DNA of 64,000 nt, taken from the NCBI GenBank assembly GCA_041749255.1, contig JBGTBR010000089.1, forward strand, positions 62,001 through 126,000, given 5' to 3'. The notes under the pieces are model-generated. The model was not told where the DNA came from and ran no database searches. It saw only the letters and a program-made list of their open reading frames with translations. The position numbers were made by a program, and so were the translations under genes. How positions within the stretch are numbered: position 1 is the first letter of the stretch; each line of letters starts with the position of its first letter. Origin of the DNA: JABDLO01 sp041749255. Lineage in GTDB: Bacteria > Bacteroidota > Bacteroidia > Chitinophagales > Saprospiraceae. This document shows, piece after piece, positions 27,175 to 39,600 of the stretch.

Positions 27175-30100
27175 TTATTCTATTTTGATCATACGTTTAC
27201 TTACCGTTGTGTCTCCATACGTAACTTCGTAGATGAGTACACGCCCTGATAATTGACTATTTTTACTTATTTCTCTGGTGTGAGTACCAGCAGGATAAAA
27301 TTCAGTGACATTCATGAGTTCACGACCACTGATATCCCTTATAACGAACTGAATATTTCCGTCCTGGGGAACATCAAATTTGATCATGGTTCTGTCTCTC
27401 CATGGATTGGGAAAGTTCTGATACACATTGAAGGGTAGATCTTCCTCCACTGTCCATGCAAGAACTAATTTTGCCAGATTTTCTTCATTGCCCTTATAAT
27501 ACGCTTCCGGTTTTAACCAGGAATCACTTATACGCACCATCTCACTTAACTTACCATCAGCCATTGCAACAGCATGTATTTTAAATAACACCAATTCGCC
27601 TGAACCAATGGAAAGAGGAACATGAGAAGAGAAACTCATTCTGGCTTCATTGTCCAAAATCAGAAAGTTTTGATGATCTGCATCTATGGAACCTTTGTCC
27701 CACCCTGTAAATCTCAGGTCAGAACTCTCCAATGCATATTGCAGTCCCATCAATATATCCGTATTGCCGTAAAATTCCATGATGACCTCTTCACCAAATT
27801 CGATTTCTCTGTCTTTAATGTTTAATATATACTCGCGGGTAGAACGATAGGTATTATCCTTGTCTCTGATATTAACGGCAGCATCCCCGCTCACATCCCC
27901 AACCTTAACTGCTATAAAATCAATTTCCATATCCTTCTCCAGTTGATCAATTTTGTAGTCAGTTGGCAGATCAGCCAACCAGAGATTTGGATCCTCTACA
28001 TCATAAGATGCGTCTACAAATTTCCAATTTTTATTATGAAGGAAGTGATCCCTATGGCCTAAAATCACTCTTCTGAGTTCCATAATATCAGCTACAGAAA
28101 TTCTTCCATCATTATTAATATCAGCAGCCAGTTTACGATATGGAGAATCTATGGTCTGAGCGCCAAGAATATGCCTTTGAATGATCACAAGATCCAGTGT
28201 GCTGACACCGTTGAGGATGTCATCGTTCTTTTCTGGCTCCACCCTGTACTGACCACCTTTTTCCATCAGTCCAAAATGATATTCGCCTTGCACATTTGTT
28301 GTGGCAGAAGGTATTTCTGCACCAAATAAATGAACCTCAGTGTTCTCTACAGATCGGTATGTATCAGTGTACACTCTACCGTATATACCTACTCTAGGTG
28401 AGTTGACAGGGCAAATACCCAAACTATCCTCAATGATCCTTATATGTACATTTACAAAAGCCTGATTTCCATTTTCGTCAGTAACCCAGAATTGAATGGG
28501 TTGTATACCTATATCATCACAACCATAAGTACGCTCCGTGTCAGTAGTATCTGAAGAAAAACTAAACACCAGTTCAAAACCACATGGGTGAAAACTTTTA
28601 TTGTCAAATAATTCCGAATATATAGTTACCATAGCAGTATCATCACCAGGCCCACCACCGAAGTCCATAGGAATGAGTGTTGTACTGAGAGTATCAAACG
28701 CTATAGGTGTCGGAGGTTTTGCATGAACCACCTCTATGGCATAGTCGCACATTGTACTATTTCCACATCTGTCTAAGACCTCCCAGAATATTCTATGTAT
28801 GCCTACTTCAAATGAATCAGTGGCTACTTTTCCAACTCCGGACACATCAATCATTCCATCATCGTCCATATCGATTGAATAGAGGTAAATTAATTCATCT
28901 ACAGGAGTGCAATCATCATCTGCATCAATGGTAAGATTGAGCTCAACCTTTCCACAATCCACTGAGTTATTACCTATAATGGTGTCAACACAACTGCTCA
29001 GTATTATAGGTGCAATGGTATTGGATATTTTGATGATCTGCTCCTTTTCAAAAGTAAGAAATTCAGTACCATTAATGGTTTCTATCTGGGTACACCAATC
29101 AATGACTCTCCAGGTGCGTACGATCTTGAAACACGCTTCACTCCCCTCAGTTGCATCGAAAATTTCCTCCCAATAATTATAAGCAGACAAATTGCAAAAT
29201 GTATCAGGAAGTACAGGGAATCCATAGGCTTCAGGTAGATTTTCCGGCAAAAGATCATCATTGTTTTCGCAAAGGTTTACTATAGTGGTATCCTGAGGCC
29301 AAATGATATCTTCATAACTCAAAGTATCATTAACGATAAAATATATAGTCTGCTCACAAGTCTGCACCGTATCACCAATTGAGTTGACAAGGTCAAATAT
29401 TCTGGTTACTTCTCCAATGCCACATTGATTAAAATCTACTTCTACTCTTTCAGTAATTTCAAAATTTTCCGGGCAGTTATCTATTGCTTCAGGAAATCCA
29501 AAATCAGTAGTCAGGCTATTAAAATCATAGTTTTGCCTGCAATCTACCGTAGAATCAGGAAGACAAGTCATTTTAGGTTCAATCTTATCCTGTACTGCCA
29601 CATTGATCATGCATATATTGGTATTTTCATTTTCATCCATTACCAATAAAGCCACCATGATATTTTTACCCGCATCTTCACAGCAGAAAAACAATTGCTC
29701 AACCCATTCATCTTCGCTATCACAGCCTGGATCCAGTCTCTTCGCCAAAAAACTCACATCTGTACATACGTCGTAACTACCATTGTCAAGCGTGTTGGCA
29801 TGTAATGTCGCAGTACCAAATTGATTTAATGCTACGATAAGATTTTGACGACAAATAGGCGTAGGCACATGTAAATCCATAACTGTAATGGTAATTTCGT
29901 GATAAGCGGCCTGGTTACATTTGTCAATCACTTCGTAAATAATGAGGTGCTCACCTTCAGGCAATTGAATAGTGCCTCCATTGCTGTTGGCCAAATATCC
30001 AAATGGGTAGTCGATGTTTACTTTGATAAGATTCGTGCAAAGATCGGTGAATCCAATGGGTGGTAAGACCACTGTAGCAATACATTCATGTGCTCCTGTA

Positions 30101-33015
30101 CTTACTGTCCTATCTTGGGGAAGAGAAGATAAAACCGGAGGAAGTGTATCCAATACATCGATGAATTGTATCCATTCTCTGAGATTAATTTCAGTACACC
30201 ACCATTCCCCAACTTCCCAAAAACGCCTGATCCTCTTCTTGCATTCAGTATCAATATCAATCGAGTCTTTGTATCTTACAAATCCGTTACAAATAATTCC
30301 CATCTCAAGGGGATAAAGATCCATGCCATTAAGTTGAGGCGAACCGGTTACTGAAGGATGTGGATTACCGAATTCGTCTAACTCAAAACCTGTTCCGCAA
30401 ATCAAAGGATTTCCACCCATTTCCCACATATTCTCCGGCCAGACTATACCATCTAAATCCGTTCGCCTCAAACCAACTTCCTGTACACAAGTATCTTTGT
30501 TGCCACCTAAATCAGTGGCTATCCATGTTCGAATTAATCTACCTGTAAGTTCAGGATCGCATTGGAAAGTTTCCCACACCTGATTAACGAGCTCAATGGT
30601 GGCACCACAATTATCAGTAAAATCCGGAGGTATGGGATCGTTATTGAGTTCTGTGCAGGAAATGGTATCATTGACACATATGATCATGGGTGGTAATTTG
30701 TCTTCGACAGTTACTTCGGCATGACATACTAAATCTCCACATTCTATGGTATAAATATAGGTATTACCCACATCGCCAACATTGAAGATATTTGGAAGAA
30801 TGGCTCCGTGTTTATCCTTTATAGTAATGGTACAGCTATCGAGACAGCCATACATATCTCCACTCAAAACAGAACCAGGAGTTAGCATTTCGTCCAAACA
30901 GATTTCACTAAGTGACATATTGACATCTTTACAAAGCAATGCATCGGGTTGAAATTCATCAATGTGAATTTGGAATGTGCAAGTATCTCTGTTATCGTAA
31001 TCATCAATGAGTTCGAAGCGTACGAAATAGACTCCCTGAGGTAACCTGTTTCCCATTTCCAATCCATCAACATAAAGAACTTCTGGATCTGTTATTGGGC
31101 ATGAACTTCCATTGGTTGGAGCAGGAATCGCCACCAGCGTATCGCAGGCAAGTGCATCCAATACGATAAATATATCCTCAGGACATATCAACAGAGGTGA
31201 TAATACTGTGACCTCCAAAGAATTGGTATTGGTGCAGTTGGTTGTATTATCTGTAACCTCCAGGGTTAAAGTATGCACTCCCGATGTTTCCCACCTGATC
31301 TGAACATTTCTTGAATTCATCCCCTGCAATATGGTTCCACCGCCTGATATTGACCAGCTATAAGAAACATCCAGTGGATCCGCTTCAGCTCCGTAATGAA
31401 CTGTATCTCCAGGACAAGCCACGTGATCATCATCATAGTCTAGATCTGCCATGAATGGATCAGTAACAGAAGTTCCCGCCGTTCTAAAAGCATTGTTGGG
31501 GATATCCACTACAGAAATATCAAACATGCAAGTATCAGTGCATCCATTTGGAGCGGTATACACCACAGTTATGGTATTATTTCCAATCATTGCCTCTGAA
31601 GCATCAAAAATATTTCCATCGACACCGTCACCGGAAAAAATGAAACTGCCCCCTATAGGATCCTCATCGTAATCCAATGTAGTAAGATCTAATGTCTCAT
31701 TGGCACATAAACTTGTATCAGAAGGACATGTTATAGCAGGAAGTGGTAATACTTCAAAGTAATAAAAATAGCTGGTTGCACAGCCTGGTATTGAACTTGA
31801 AAGAGTGACTTCTATAGATTTAGAGCCTGGGCCTGAATTCCAGTCGCCTATGGGAGTAGCAGATTCATCATCATCAAAATAATTTTCACAAGTTGTAGAT
31901 GCATCTCCACTATTATATGCGCACCACATATAAGTGTAGGTTTCATTATCAATGCTGTCAATCAGGACACTGTATTGTACTCCCTGAGTATTATCACAAA
32001 TATCCCCATCCGGGTCAGCCATGATGGTAGCCATTTGTATTTCATATAGAGTAATGCTGAATCCGCATGTTTCTGAACTTTCACAACCCGTACTTCTATC
32101 TCTGATAACAGAGCAAAATTCATAAGTACCGACAGGTGCGGTACCTTCAAGCCTAACCGTTCTACGGTTTGTAGTAGATATTGACAAAACGCCTGGAATA
32201 TCATCACCAGGAGAGAAGCTGGTGCCAGGTGCAATTCCTGCCGGATTAGCTCCTATTGTCCAAACTGCTTCAAAATCCGTCGGGGCTCCTGGCAAAATAA
32301 CGCGTGCACGTGGTCTGTCATCTCCTGTTACTCCTTCACATGCAAATTCCATTATGATATCAGGAGTTGGAGCATCGGGAAGCTCACTTCCACTAAAGAT
32401 AAAAGAACCAGCATGAAATACATCTGGTGATATATTGGGATCAGTAGGATATCCAAAACCAACACCACCAAAACGAGAACCATCAAAAGTGAGTATACCT
32501 CCAGAGTTTATAATAACATCGAGGCCTCCTAATGAAGAGTTTCCATTTCGTTCACCTAAACCATATCCAACAGCAACAATAGTGTAGGTGCCAGGAGTAA
32601 GTAAAACAGGGCCAATTGCCTGTACCCGGTACGACCCTTGCAACGGATCTCCAGAACCGGATAAAGTAACCGGGCCAACTACAATAACTTCATCCGAATT
32701 GCGTATTATTCCAACTGTGATATCATTATTGAGACCATCTTGCATATCATCAAATGCTGCAAGAGCCTCGATCATAATATCAGTAGTGTTTGTGAATACG
32801 AGTCCTAGTCTTTCAACATATTCCTGGTTCCCATCAGTGATAGCTCCTTCATAGGCTAAAACAGAAGGACATTGCCCCACTAAATTAATGGATGATAAAA
32901 CAAAAAATCCCAGGATTAAAATGTTCCTAAAAAACATTTTGTTCCAAAGAGAAAAAAGAGATGCTACTGCAAAAGCAGATGCTGGATTTAGTTTTAAAAT
33001 TTTGAGCGCTTCCAT
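27175..33015 (-). CDS. Giant secreted cysteine-rich protein with dockerin-like segment and T9SS sorting domain (paralogue 1)
   Basis: A 1946-residue cell-surface or secreted protein. The likely signal peptide is FFRNILILGFFVLSSINLVGQ. It begins at Met27 (start at 32937), and the longer ATG at 33015 would add a 26-residue N-region. After a beta-sandwich N-terminal region come HYR/Ig-like modules with cysteine pairs and repeated RTWxVxDWC-like segments. Residues near 1545-1600 look like a carboxypeptidase-regulatory beta-sandwich (VGIYGRVYTDTYRSVENTEV). A dockerin-like pair of EF-type loops follows near 1600-1660 (ADINNDGRISVADIMELRRVI). The C-terminus (about 1865-1946) is a type A T9SS sorting domain (YQNFPNPWRDRTMIKFDVP). 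The adjacent gene at 33656 is a paralogue. The ligand and role (adhesion or matrix) are unknown. Confidence 0.88.
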   Translation of the reverse strand: MEALKILKLNPASAFAVASLFSLWNKMFFRNILILGFFVLSSINLVGQCPSVLAYEGAITDGNQEYVERLGLVFTNTTDIMIEALAAFDDMQDGLNNDITVGIIRNSDEVIVVGPVTLSGSGDPLQGSYRVQAIGPVLLTPGTYTIVAVGYGLGERNGNSSLGGLDVIINSGGILTFDGSRFGGVGFGYPTDPNISPDVFHAGSFIFSGSELPDAPTPDIIMEFACEGVTGDDRPRARVILPGAPTDFEAVWTIGANPAGIAPGTSFSPGDDIPGVLSISTTNRRTVRLEGTAPVGTYEFCSVIRDRSTGCESSETCGFSITLYEIQMATIMADPDGDICDNTQGVQYSVLIDSIDNETYTYMWCAYNSGDASTTCENYFDDDESATPIGDWNSGPGSKSIEVTLSSSIPGCATSYFYYFEVLPLPAITCPSDTSLCANETLDLTTLDYDEDPIGGSFIFSGDGVDGNIFDASEAMIGNNTITVVYTAPNGCTDTCMFDISVVDIPNNAFRTAGTSVTDPFMADLDYDDDHVACPGDTVHYGAEADPLDVSYSWSISGGGTILQGMNSRNVQIRWETSGVHTLTLEVTDNTTNCTNTNSLEVTVLSPLLICPEDIFIVLDALACDTLVAIPAPTNGSSCPITDPEVLYVDGLEMGNRLPQGVYFVRFELIDDYDNRDTCTFQIHIDEFQPDALLCKDVNMSLSEICLDEMLTPGSVLSGDMYGCLDSCTITIKDKHGAILPNIFNVGDVGNTYIYTIECGDLVCHAEVTVEDKLPPMIICVNDTISCTELNNDPIPPDFTDNCGATIELVNQVWETFQCDPELTGRLIRTWIATDLGGNKDTCVQEVGLRRTDLDGIVWPENMWEMGGNPLICGTGFELDEFGNPHPSVTGSPQLNGMDLYPLEMGIICNGFVRYKDSIDIDTECKKRIRRFWEVGEWWCTEINLREWIQFIDVLDTLPPVLSSLPQDRTVSTGAHECIATVVLPPIGFTDLCTNLIKVNIDYPFGYLANSNGGTIQLPEGEHLIIYEVIDKCNQAAYHEITITVMDLHVPTPICRQNLIVALNQFGTATLHANTLDNGSYDVCTDVSFLAKRLDPGCDSEDEWVEQLFFCCEDAGKNIMVALLVMDENENTNICMINVAVQDKIEPKMTCLPDSTVDCRQNYDFNSLTTDFGFPEAIDNCPENFEITERVEVDFNQCGIGEVTRIFDLVNSIGDTVQTCEQTIYFIVNDTLSYEDIIWPQDTTIVNLCENNDDLLPENLPEAYGFPVLPDTFCNLSAYNYWEEIFDATEGSEACFKIVRTWRVIDWCTQIETINGTEFLTFEKEQIIKISNTIAPIILSSCVDTIIGNNSVDCGKVELNLTIDADDDCTPVDELIYLYSIDMDDDGMIDVSGVGKVATDSFEVGIHRIFWEVLDRCGNSTMCDYAIEVVHAKPPTPIAFDTLSTTLIPMDFGGGPGDDTAMVTIYSELFDNKSFHPCGFELVFSFSSDTTDTERTYGCDDIGIQPIQFWVTDENGNQAFVNVHIRIIEDSLGICPVNSPRVGIYGRVYTDTYRSVENTEVHLFGAEIPSATTNVQGEYHFGLMEKGGQYRVEPEKNDDILNGVSTLDLVIIQRHILGAQTIDSPYRKLAADINNDGRISVADIMELRRVILGHRDHFLHNKNWKFVDASYDVEDPNLWLADLPTDYKIDQLEKDMEIDFIAVKVGDVSGDAAVNIRDKDNTYRSTREYILNIKDREIEFGEEVIMEFYGNTDILMGLQYALESSDLRFTGWDKGSIDADHQNFLILDNEARMSFSSHVPLSIGSGELVLFKIHAVAMADGKLSEMVRISDSWLKPEAYYKGNEENLAKLVLAWTVEEDLPFNVYQNFPNPWRDRTMIKFDVPQDGNIQFVIRDISGRELMNVTEFYPAGTHTREISKNSQLSGRVLIYEVTYGDTTVSKRMIKIE

Positions 33016-33599
33016 GAGAATTCTATTTTAATGATACTTTTGAGTCTTGGCATTGTGATAGAAATAGATCAACTGAAACACAGAAGACATGAGAAAGTAC
33101 CCACATCATAAAGTGTTACCATTAAGTTTAAAATGTAACTACACCAATTTTAGGAAAATGCTTTGAATCAACAGAGCAATGTAAAAGGTGGAGAAGCTAC
33201 ATCACTCATTCTCAGGAGGCTGATTTGAAGTAAAATCATAACAAATGTAATTATTTTATAATATATTATAACATGTAATTAAATATTTTATACATATTTA
33301 TTATATTTAATATATAACTTCTTGTATTATAATAATACATTTGCAAGTAACACGTGGATAAAAAATGAATATAATAGGCATACTTATGGTAATTACACCT
33401 CATGCAAGAATGTATTAGAGTCGCTACTATTTGAAAGTTAAACACCTAAAATCCCAAGTATTATTAAGTTGATTTTCTATCGTATGTGCAGTTATTGCTC
33501 CGATTTTGTTTATGCCAATTGTGAAATAATATCTATATAATGCTAACTATATACAAATAATCGAAGACTGATGGTTTGGAATATCGTCAAAATTAAAAA
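33016..33599. other. AT-rich spacer between the giant genes
   Basis: About 580 bases with no supported gene. It is extremely AT-rich between 33240 and 33350, where short overlapping palindromes of ATAATATATTATAA type occur. On the minus strand, 33249-33242 reads TACATTTG, a match to the Bacteroidota -7 consensus, about 230-305 bases before the possible starts of the downstream gene; no matching -33 box is present. Confidence 0.5.
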
Positions 33600-33624
33600 G
33601 AGGCAGCCAAATTGACCGCCCCTC
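33600..33624 (-). terminator. Terminator of the 2184-aa secreted protein gene
   Basis: On the minus strand GAGG, a two-base bulge, CGGTC, loop AATTT, GGCTG, CCTC, then TTTTTAATTTT. The stem is imperfect but the T-tract follows directly. It lies just after the stop at 33656. Confidence 0.6.
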
Positions 33625-33655
33625 AAGATGTATAAAGTATCAATCCCAATATATC

Positions 33656-36600
33656 TTACTTCAACAAGATCATTTTTCCTTGTTGAATTTCTTTACTGCT
33701 TGCCACCTCATACAGTATCATTCCTGTTGCAGGCAAATCACTTCTATCAATTCGGACATCATTTCTACCATGAACAGCCTGAATTAATTTTTGATGTAAA
33801 AATCGCCCATTGCTGTCATAGAAATTCATCACAACATGATCCTCATAGGAGATATAAAAACTGACATCTGTGTATTCTGCCCACGGATTAGGTGAAGTAG
33901 ATAAGATGGAAAGTGCATGTATTTCAAGAACTTCATTCATCTCTATGCTCTTTGTAATCATTACCTCATCACTCAAGATATACACTTCTGAAGGCAATCT
34001 ATCCTGAACCAATTTCAAAGAACCGGGATTCAAACCAGGAATAACAAATATCTCATCTCCCTTTGATATATGGACATAATTTCCTCCTGATGTATTCCAA
34101 CTTAAATGTAGAGTTCCATTCTTATTGATATTGTAATTAGAAGAGCTAAATCCCTCCATAGAAGAATGGATCACCTGAGACTCACTGATCCCAGTCAAAG
34201 AAAATTGCATACCTGTCGCTTTCATGTCTTCATTTGCACGAATGATTAACTGGCCATCCTGATGAACTACCTCAAAAATGACTGACTGCAAGGTATTTCT
34301 TGTAGATATTTGCCTTGAATTTACCCTGGCAGAATAATCTACATCTCCAATCTTTATCCCTGTAAACTGAACCGTTGTTGGGCTATCAAAATGAAGTAAT
34401 TCTATACTTTCTGGCCACTCCTCATAGAAAAGGTTTTCATTGTCAGGAAATTGGTACTTTCTGTCAATCATCCTCCAGCTTGTATTTTCGGGAAATGCAT
34501 CAAGAACACCCAACAATACTTTTCTCAGGGTAATTAAATCCGTGGAGGATATGGTTTTATTGTTATCAACATCAGCCGCTATGAGTTGGTAAGATCCTGC
34601 CAGTGGCTCTGTTCCCATAATATGACGTTGTATTCTTACCAAATCAAGCGTAGAAAGTCCATTTAACACATCGTCATTTTTATATGGTTCTATGGTAATA
34701 TTAGCACCGTATTCTAAATCATCAATAACAAAGAATCCATTGGCATTGGTAGTCTTCTCAACTTCCATATCACCACTCACTTTTATTTTTACACCTTCTA
34801 CATTCTCACCCTGTGCATTGGTTACTACTCCTCCTGCCACCAATCCGTCCGGACAGAAGTTATTTCCATCTGTAACCTGAACCTGACTTTCACATTCGTC
34901 AACTATCATTCCACCTCTCCATGCATAAATCGGATTTTCCTTATGAGGTCCACCCGGATCGCCTGGCATAAAAACATCATCACAATCAAATGTGATTGTA
35001 GGAACATTAGAACTTACATTGCTGAATGAGTATACCAAATTTGAATAATCATAACAAGGATTCGTGGTGATGACAATACTATTCACATTCACAGTGACTG
35101 TCTGGTTATCAGTAATCGCAGCAAATATTTTACCACATGGCAAAGTCAACATGGTATCAGGTATTGTGAGACTGAAAGAATCTTCTCCTACATTTCCGCA
35201 AAGATCTGTAGCCGTAACCGAAATGATATACGTTCCAGGAGGATAATCTCCAGTGATATCAATACTGTTATTGTCATCTGCAAAAGGTGAGTCATTTGTA
35301 AAAACCAATTCATCGAATGGTGTACAATTATCGCTTGCAGAAAATTGTGCAATATTAAAATTAAACTCACAGGTTTCGGTGGAAAGGGTACCACTGAGAG
35401 TAACATCTGCAGGAGCAACCACAACTGGTGCTATCAAATCCTGAATTACTATGGTTTGCATATAAACCCACATTCCAGCCATGGTAACACCATCAAACTG
35501 GCATCTGTCAATGATGGTATATGTTCTTATTATAGTATCATTACAGGCATTTCCAGCTGTAAGTAACATGTCAGAAAAAGTAACTTCCACATCTGCGCAA
35601 TCCACATTTTCTACATCTATCACTGGCTCTCCTCCAAAATCGCCAAGATCACCTGGAGATTGACAATCGGTGAGTATAATTTCAGATGTAGGGGGTGTTA
35701 TGTTAGCTTCTCCAAATACATCTTCCGGCCCCTCAATTGTTATGATCTGGTCACAAATTTCAACATTGCCACTGGCATCCGTCACAGTTATTCTCCTTGT
35801 CAAGACTCCAATACCGCATTCATTGGTTGCATCTACCAATACGGTAACGTTAACCATTACTTCTTCCCCATCGCAATTGTCAATTACAGAATAACCTACT
35901 AATCCTTCAAAGTCTCCATCAAAATCCAAGCATGACAGAGTAATATTCTCACACTCGAGCATAGGTGGGATACTATCTATAACTGTAACTATAGCTACAC
36001 ATTCACTTTCATTATCATTAGAATCAGTAACAGTAAGAGTCACCATGTTTTGCCCCTGGTCATCACAGTCAAATGTATCTTTGTCTATGGTCAATACTAT
36101 ATCATTGAAACATCCTCCTGCACTACCTCCATTCACATCATCAGGTGTAATTGATGCCATACCATTCTCATCCAGATAAATTGTTATATCCATGGGTATG
36201 CACATCAACATGGTGCCATCTTCTACTATTACTGTAAGTTCACATGTACTTGTATTTCCAGAGTTGTCTGTTACGGTGTAGATGACTAAATTGGCCCCCA
36301 GATCATCGCAGGTAAATAATGTTTTACTCAGCAGGCTATCAACTATGATACCGCATAAATCAAAACTACCATTATCTACATCACCTGGAGTGATGATCAC
36401 TTCATTGCTTTCACCAATTATAACAACAATGGTATCCAGAACCACACACACTGGAGCGACATTGTCTTCTACGGTTACATTCACCATACAATCAGTAGTA
36501 TTGCCACTATTGTCGGTAAGTGTTAATATGATTTCTATAATAGTACCACTGTCTTCGCAACTGAAGCTATCTCTGCTCAATTCGTAACCGACGATGTCAC

Positions 36601-39600
36601 CACATGGGTCAAAACTGCCAACATCTACCATTTCAGGTGTTATAAAAGTAAACCCTTCCTCATCTACCAGGACTATAATATCCTGTACTTCGCAGATAGG
36701 AGCTATTGTATCAATAACAGTAATGGTTGCCTCACACTCTGAGCTATTTCCACTGTCGTCTATTACAGTCAGTGTGACTATATTATCGCCTATGTCGTCA
36801 CAGTCAAAAGCGGATTTGCTTATAGCAAGTGAATCTATCACCCCACATAAATCAAAACTACCGCCATCAATTTCAGAGGCTTCTACTACAACCATCCCAA
36901 AACTATCAAGGAAAACAGTAATATCCTGTGGTATACAAACCGGAGGAGTACCATCATTTACAGTGACCCTTAGTGTATCCATGGTTTCATTTCCACAGCT
37001 ATCGACGGCTGTAAAGATCACCTCTGTCACTCCAATCGGATAGAAATCATTGGCATCAGGCCCATTGCCATTATATGAATTGGTAATGATAACTCCGGAA
37101 TTACAACTATTGACAGAAGTAGCCAATGCCAGATCTGATGCTTCTGCTTCACATGTTTCATCTGAAGTCTCCAGTGTAATATCATCTGGAATCGTTAGAT
37201 CAGGTGGCAATAAATTGAAAACGTTAATTTGCTGAATGTGAGTACCAACTATGGGATTAGGTCCACAATTAAATTGTACTCTCCATGTTCTGATAATGAA
37301 TGTGCAACTTTCATTGGGATAATTATCCACTATCTCATCTTCAAAAGTTATTTCATAATCTGTACAAATACAGTCAGGATCAACAATAGGCATACTACCT
37401 AGGGGTGCGGGATCAAACTGGTCAATACAATCCATCAGTGTAGTATCTGGTGGGTATATAATGCAATCCCGTGGATCCATGCAAAAATCAACACCATTGT
37501 TATCCTGAACGTCGACATCAATGATCACTACATCGTAATTACCAAAAATGTCAACTATATAAATGGGTACTTTATTCAAACCCAAACTAAAGCAATCGAA
37601 GCAAAGCTCGGTTACTATAGAATCAGGTGAAAAACTAAATTCGTAATCTATTCCACAAGGATGGTAAGACGATGCATCAAATTCATCAGCCCAGATACAT
37701 GCCATTTCAGTATCGATAATTCCATCTCCCGATGTATCCATTGGATTCAGTGCCACCGCTATGCCAGTTATGAGAATTGCTTTAGGGCTTATACATGGAT
37801 TTATGACCAGTATTTGCTTTCCGGTTACAATATTTCCACATCTGTCATAAAACAACCAAATGAGGGTATGAGATCCTATTGGAAATCCATCGGTAACTGA
37901 CGCCTCATGACCATTACCACTGTATTGTTCATCAATTGTACCGTCGGAATCAAGATCTACATCCAGTTTCCATCTTAATTCAGAATCCGGGGTACAATCA
38001 TCCATTGCGGATTGCTCCAGTGTCACCAATCCTTCTTCACAGCTGATGGCACACTGAACTATTGTATCTAAACTGCCTGTTAACTCAGGAGCTTCACTAT
38101 TGTAAATTCTTATGGTTTGATGATAAACCCATTTTAGTGCTTCACCACCTTCATCGAGTTGACACCAATCTACTACATACCAAGTTCGCAATATTTTAAA
38201 ACATACACTGTCAATGCCTGAACTAAAAAATCGCTGATCATGATAGGTCATTGCCACCAGGTCACAAGCTCCAAAATCAAGTATGGGAAACTGGAAGCCT
38301 GGAGGCAAATTTTCTGGATCCGTATCTGCATCTCCACAAAATTCATCAGACTCAAAATCCAAAGGCCAGTTATCGGGATCCATATCAAATGGCTTGGGAT
38401 TGATAACATAAATAGTTTGAGTCGCCACGGCTTCGCCATTTGAATCACTGGCTGTAAATGTTCTTATAATTTCGCCTACTCCACATTGATCTACCAGTAC
38501 TTCCACTTCTTCTACCAAATCAAAGCCACAAACATCAAAAACTTCAGCTTCACCATAAATGGATAAGTCATTGACATCATAGGGCTCATGACAGAATATG
38601 GTCATATCGTTTGGTGGTGTAATGACCGGAGGAATTTTATCCTGCACTTCTATTTCTACCCAGCAACGATTCGAGTTACCCGCTTTATCCCATACCTGTA
38701 ACTCTACCACAACCCTCGTACCTGCATCAGCACAACAAAATTCTGCATAAGGATTAAAAACTTCTCCATTGAATTGATTTTCATCTTCGCATTGAGCGCC
38801 TAAATCCTTCCTTCTCACTTCAAAATAATCTATTTCACATTCATCAAAACTGCCATTGTCAAATGCAGAAGCGGGGACTTTTGCATACCCGTTTTCATCA
38901 AGACTTACGACACTAAATGAAATACATACAGCTACCGGAGGCGTTTCATCTATAACCTCTACATAAAATGTATCTGTGACCAGGTTTCCACACCAGTCGT
39001 ATACAAAATAAACTATTCTGTTTTCACCAAAAGGAAGTTTGACTTTTACGCCTCCATTTTGATTGCTGATAAAGCCTCCCGGATAATCTATGTCTACTTT
39101 AATATTGTCATTATTGCAATCGTCTTCTGCTACAATAGAGGGTAATAAATATTCTCCTTCACATGCATGGGGTGTAGTAGTTATCTCAACATCGGGAAGC
39201 GGTTCGATTTCCGGGGGGATTTGATCTGAAATTTCTATAATTTGATTGTGTTCGGAAATGATAAGTTCTGAACACCACCATTCCAAAACTTTCCATGTTC
39301 GTATCAACTTGGTTTTACAATTCTTTGGATCAACAATAGCGTGATCTTTGAATGTAACAGCGATGTTACAAAGGTTTTCAAAGTAAGGGTATATATCAAC
39401 CCCCTCGTAAGAAGGCACTCCCGAAACCGAAACAAGAGGAAACCCGTTTTCATCACTATCAAACTGATTGCATTCTAATGCGGTCATATCATCCCGGGTT
39501 AGATTTGCAGGAAAATCGATGAGATCAACAACAATCCTGCTGACATTGATAATGTGTTCACATTCCTCTGATTGATTTCCACTTTCATCAACAGCAACAA

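Noticed and set aside
35345..37235. Many plus-strand reading frames inside the giant 2184-aa gene
   Set aside because: They are shadows of the repeated coding sequence on the other strand, with Ser/Thr/Pro-rich translations and no independent signals.
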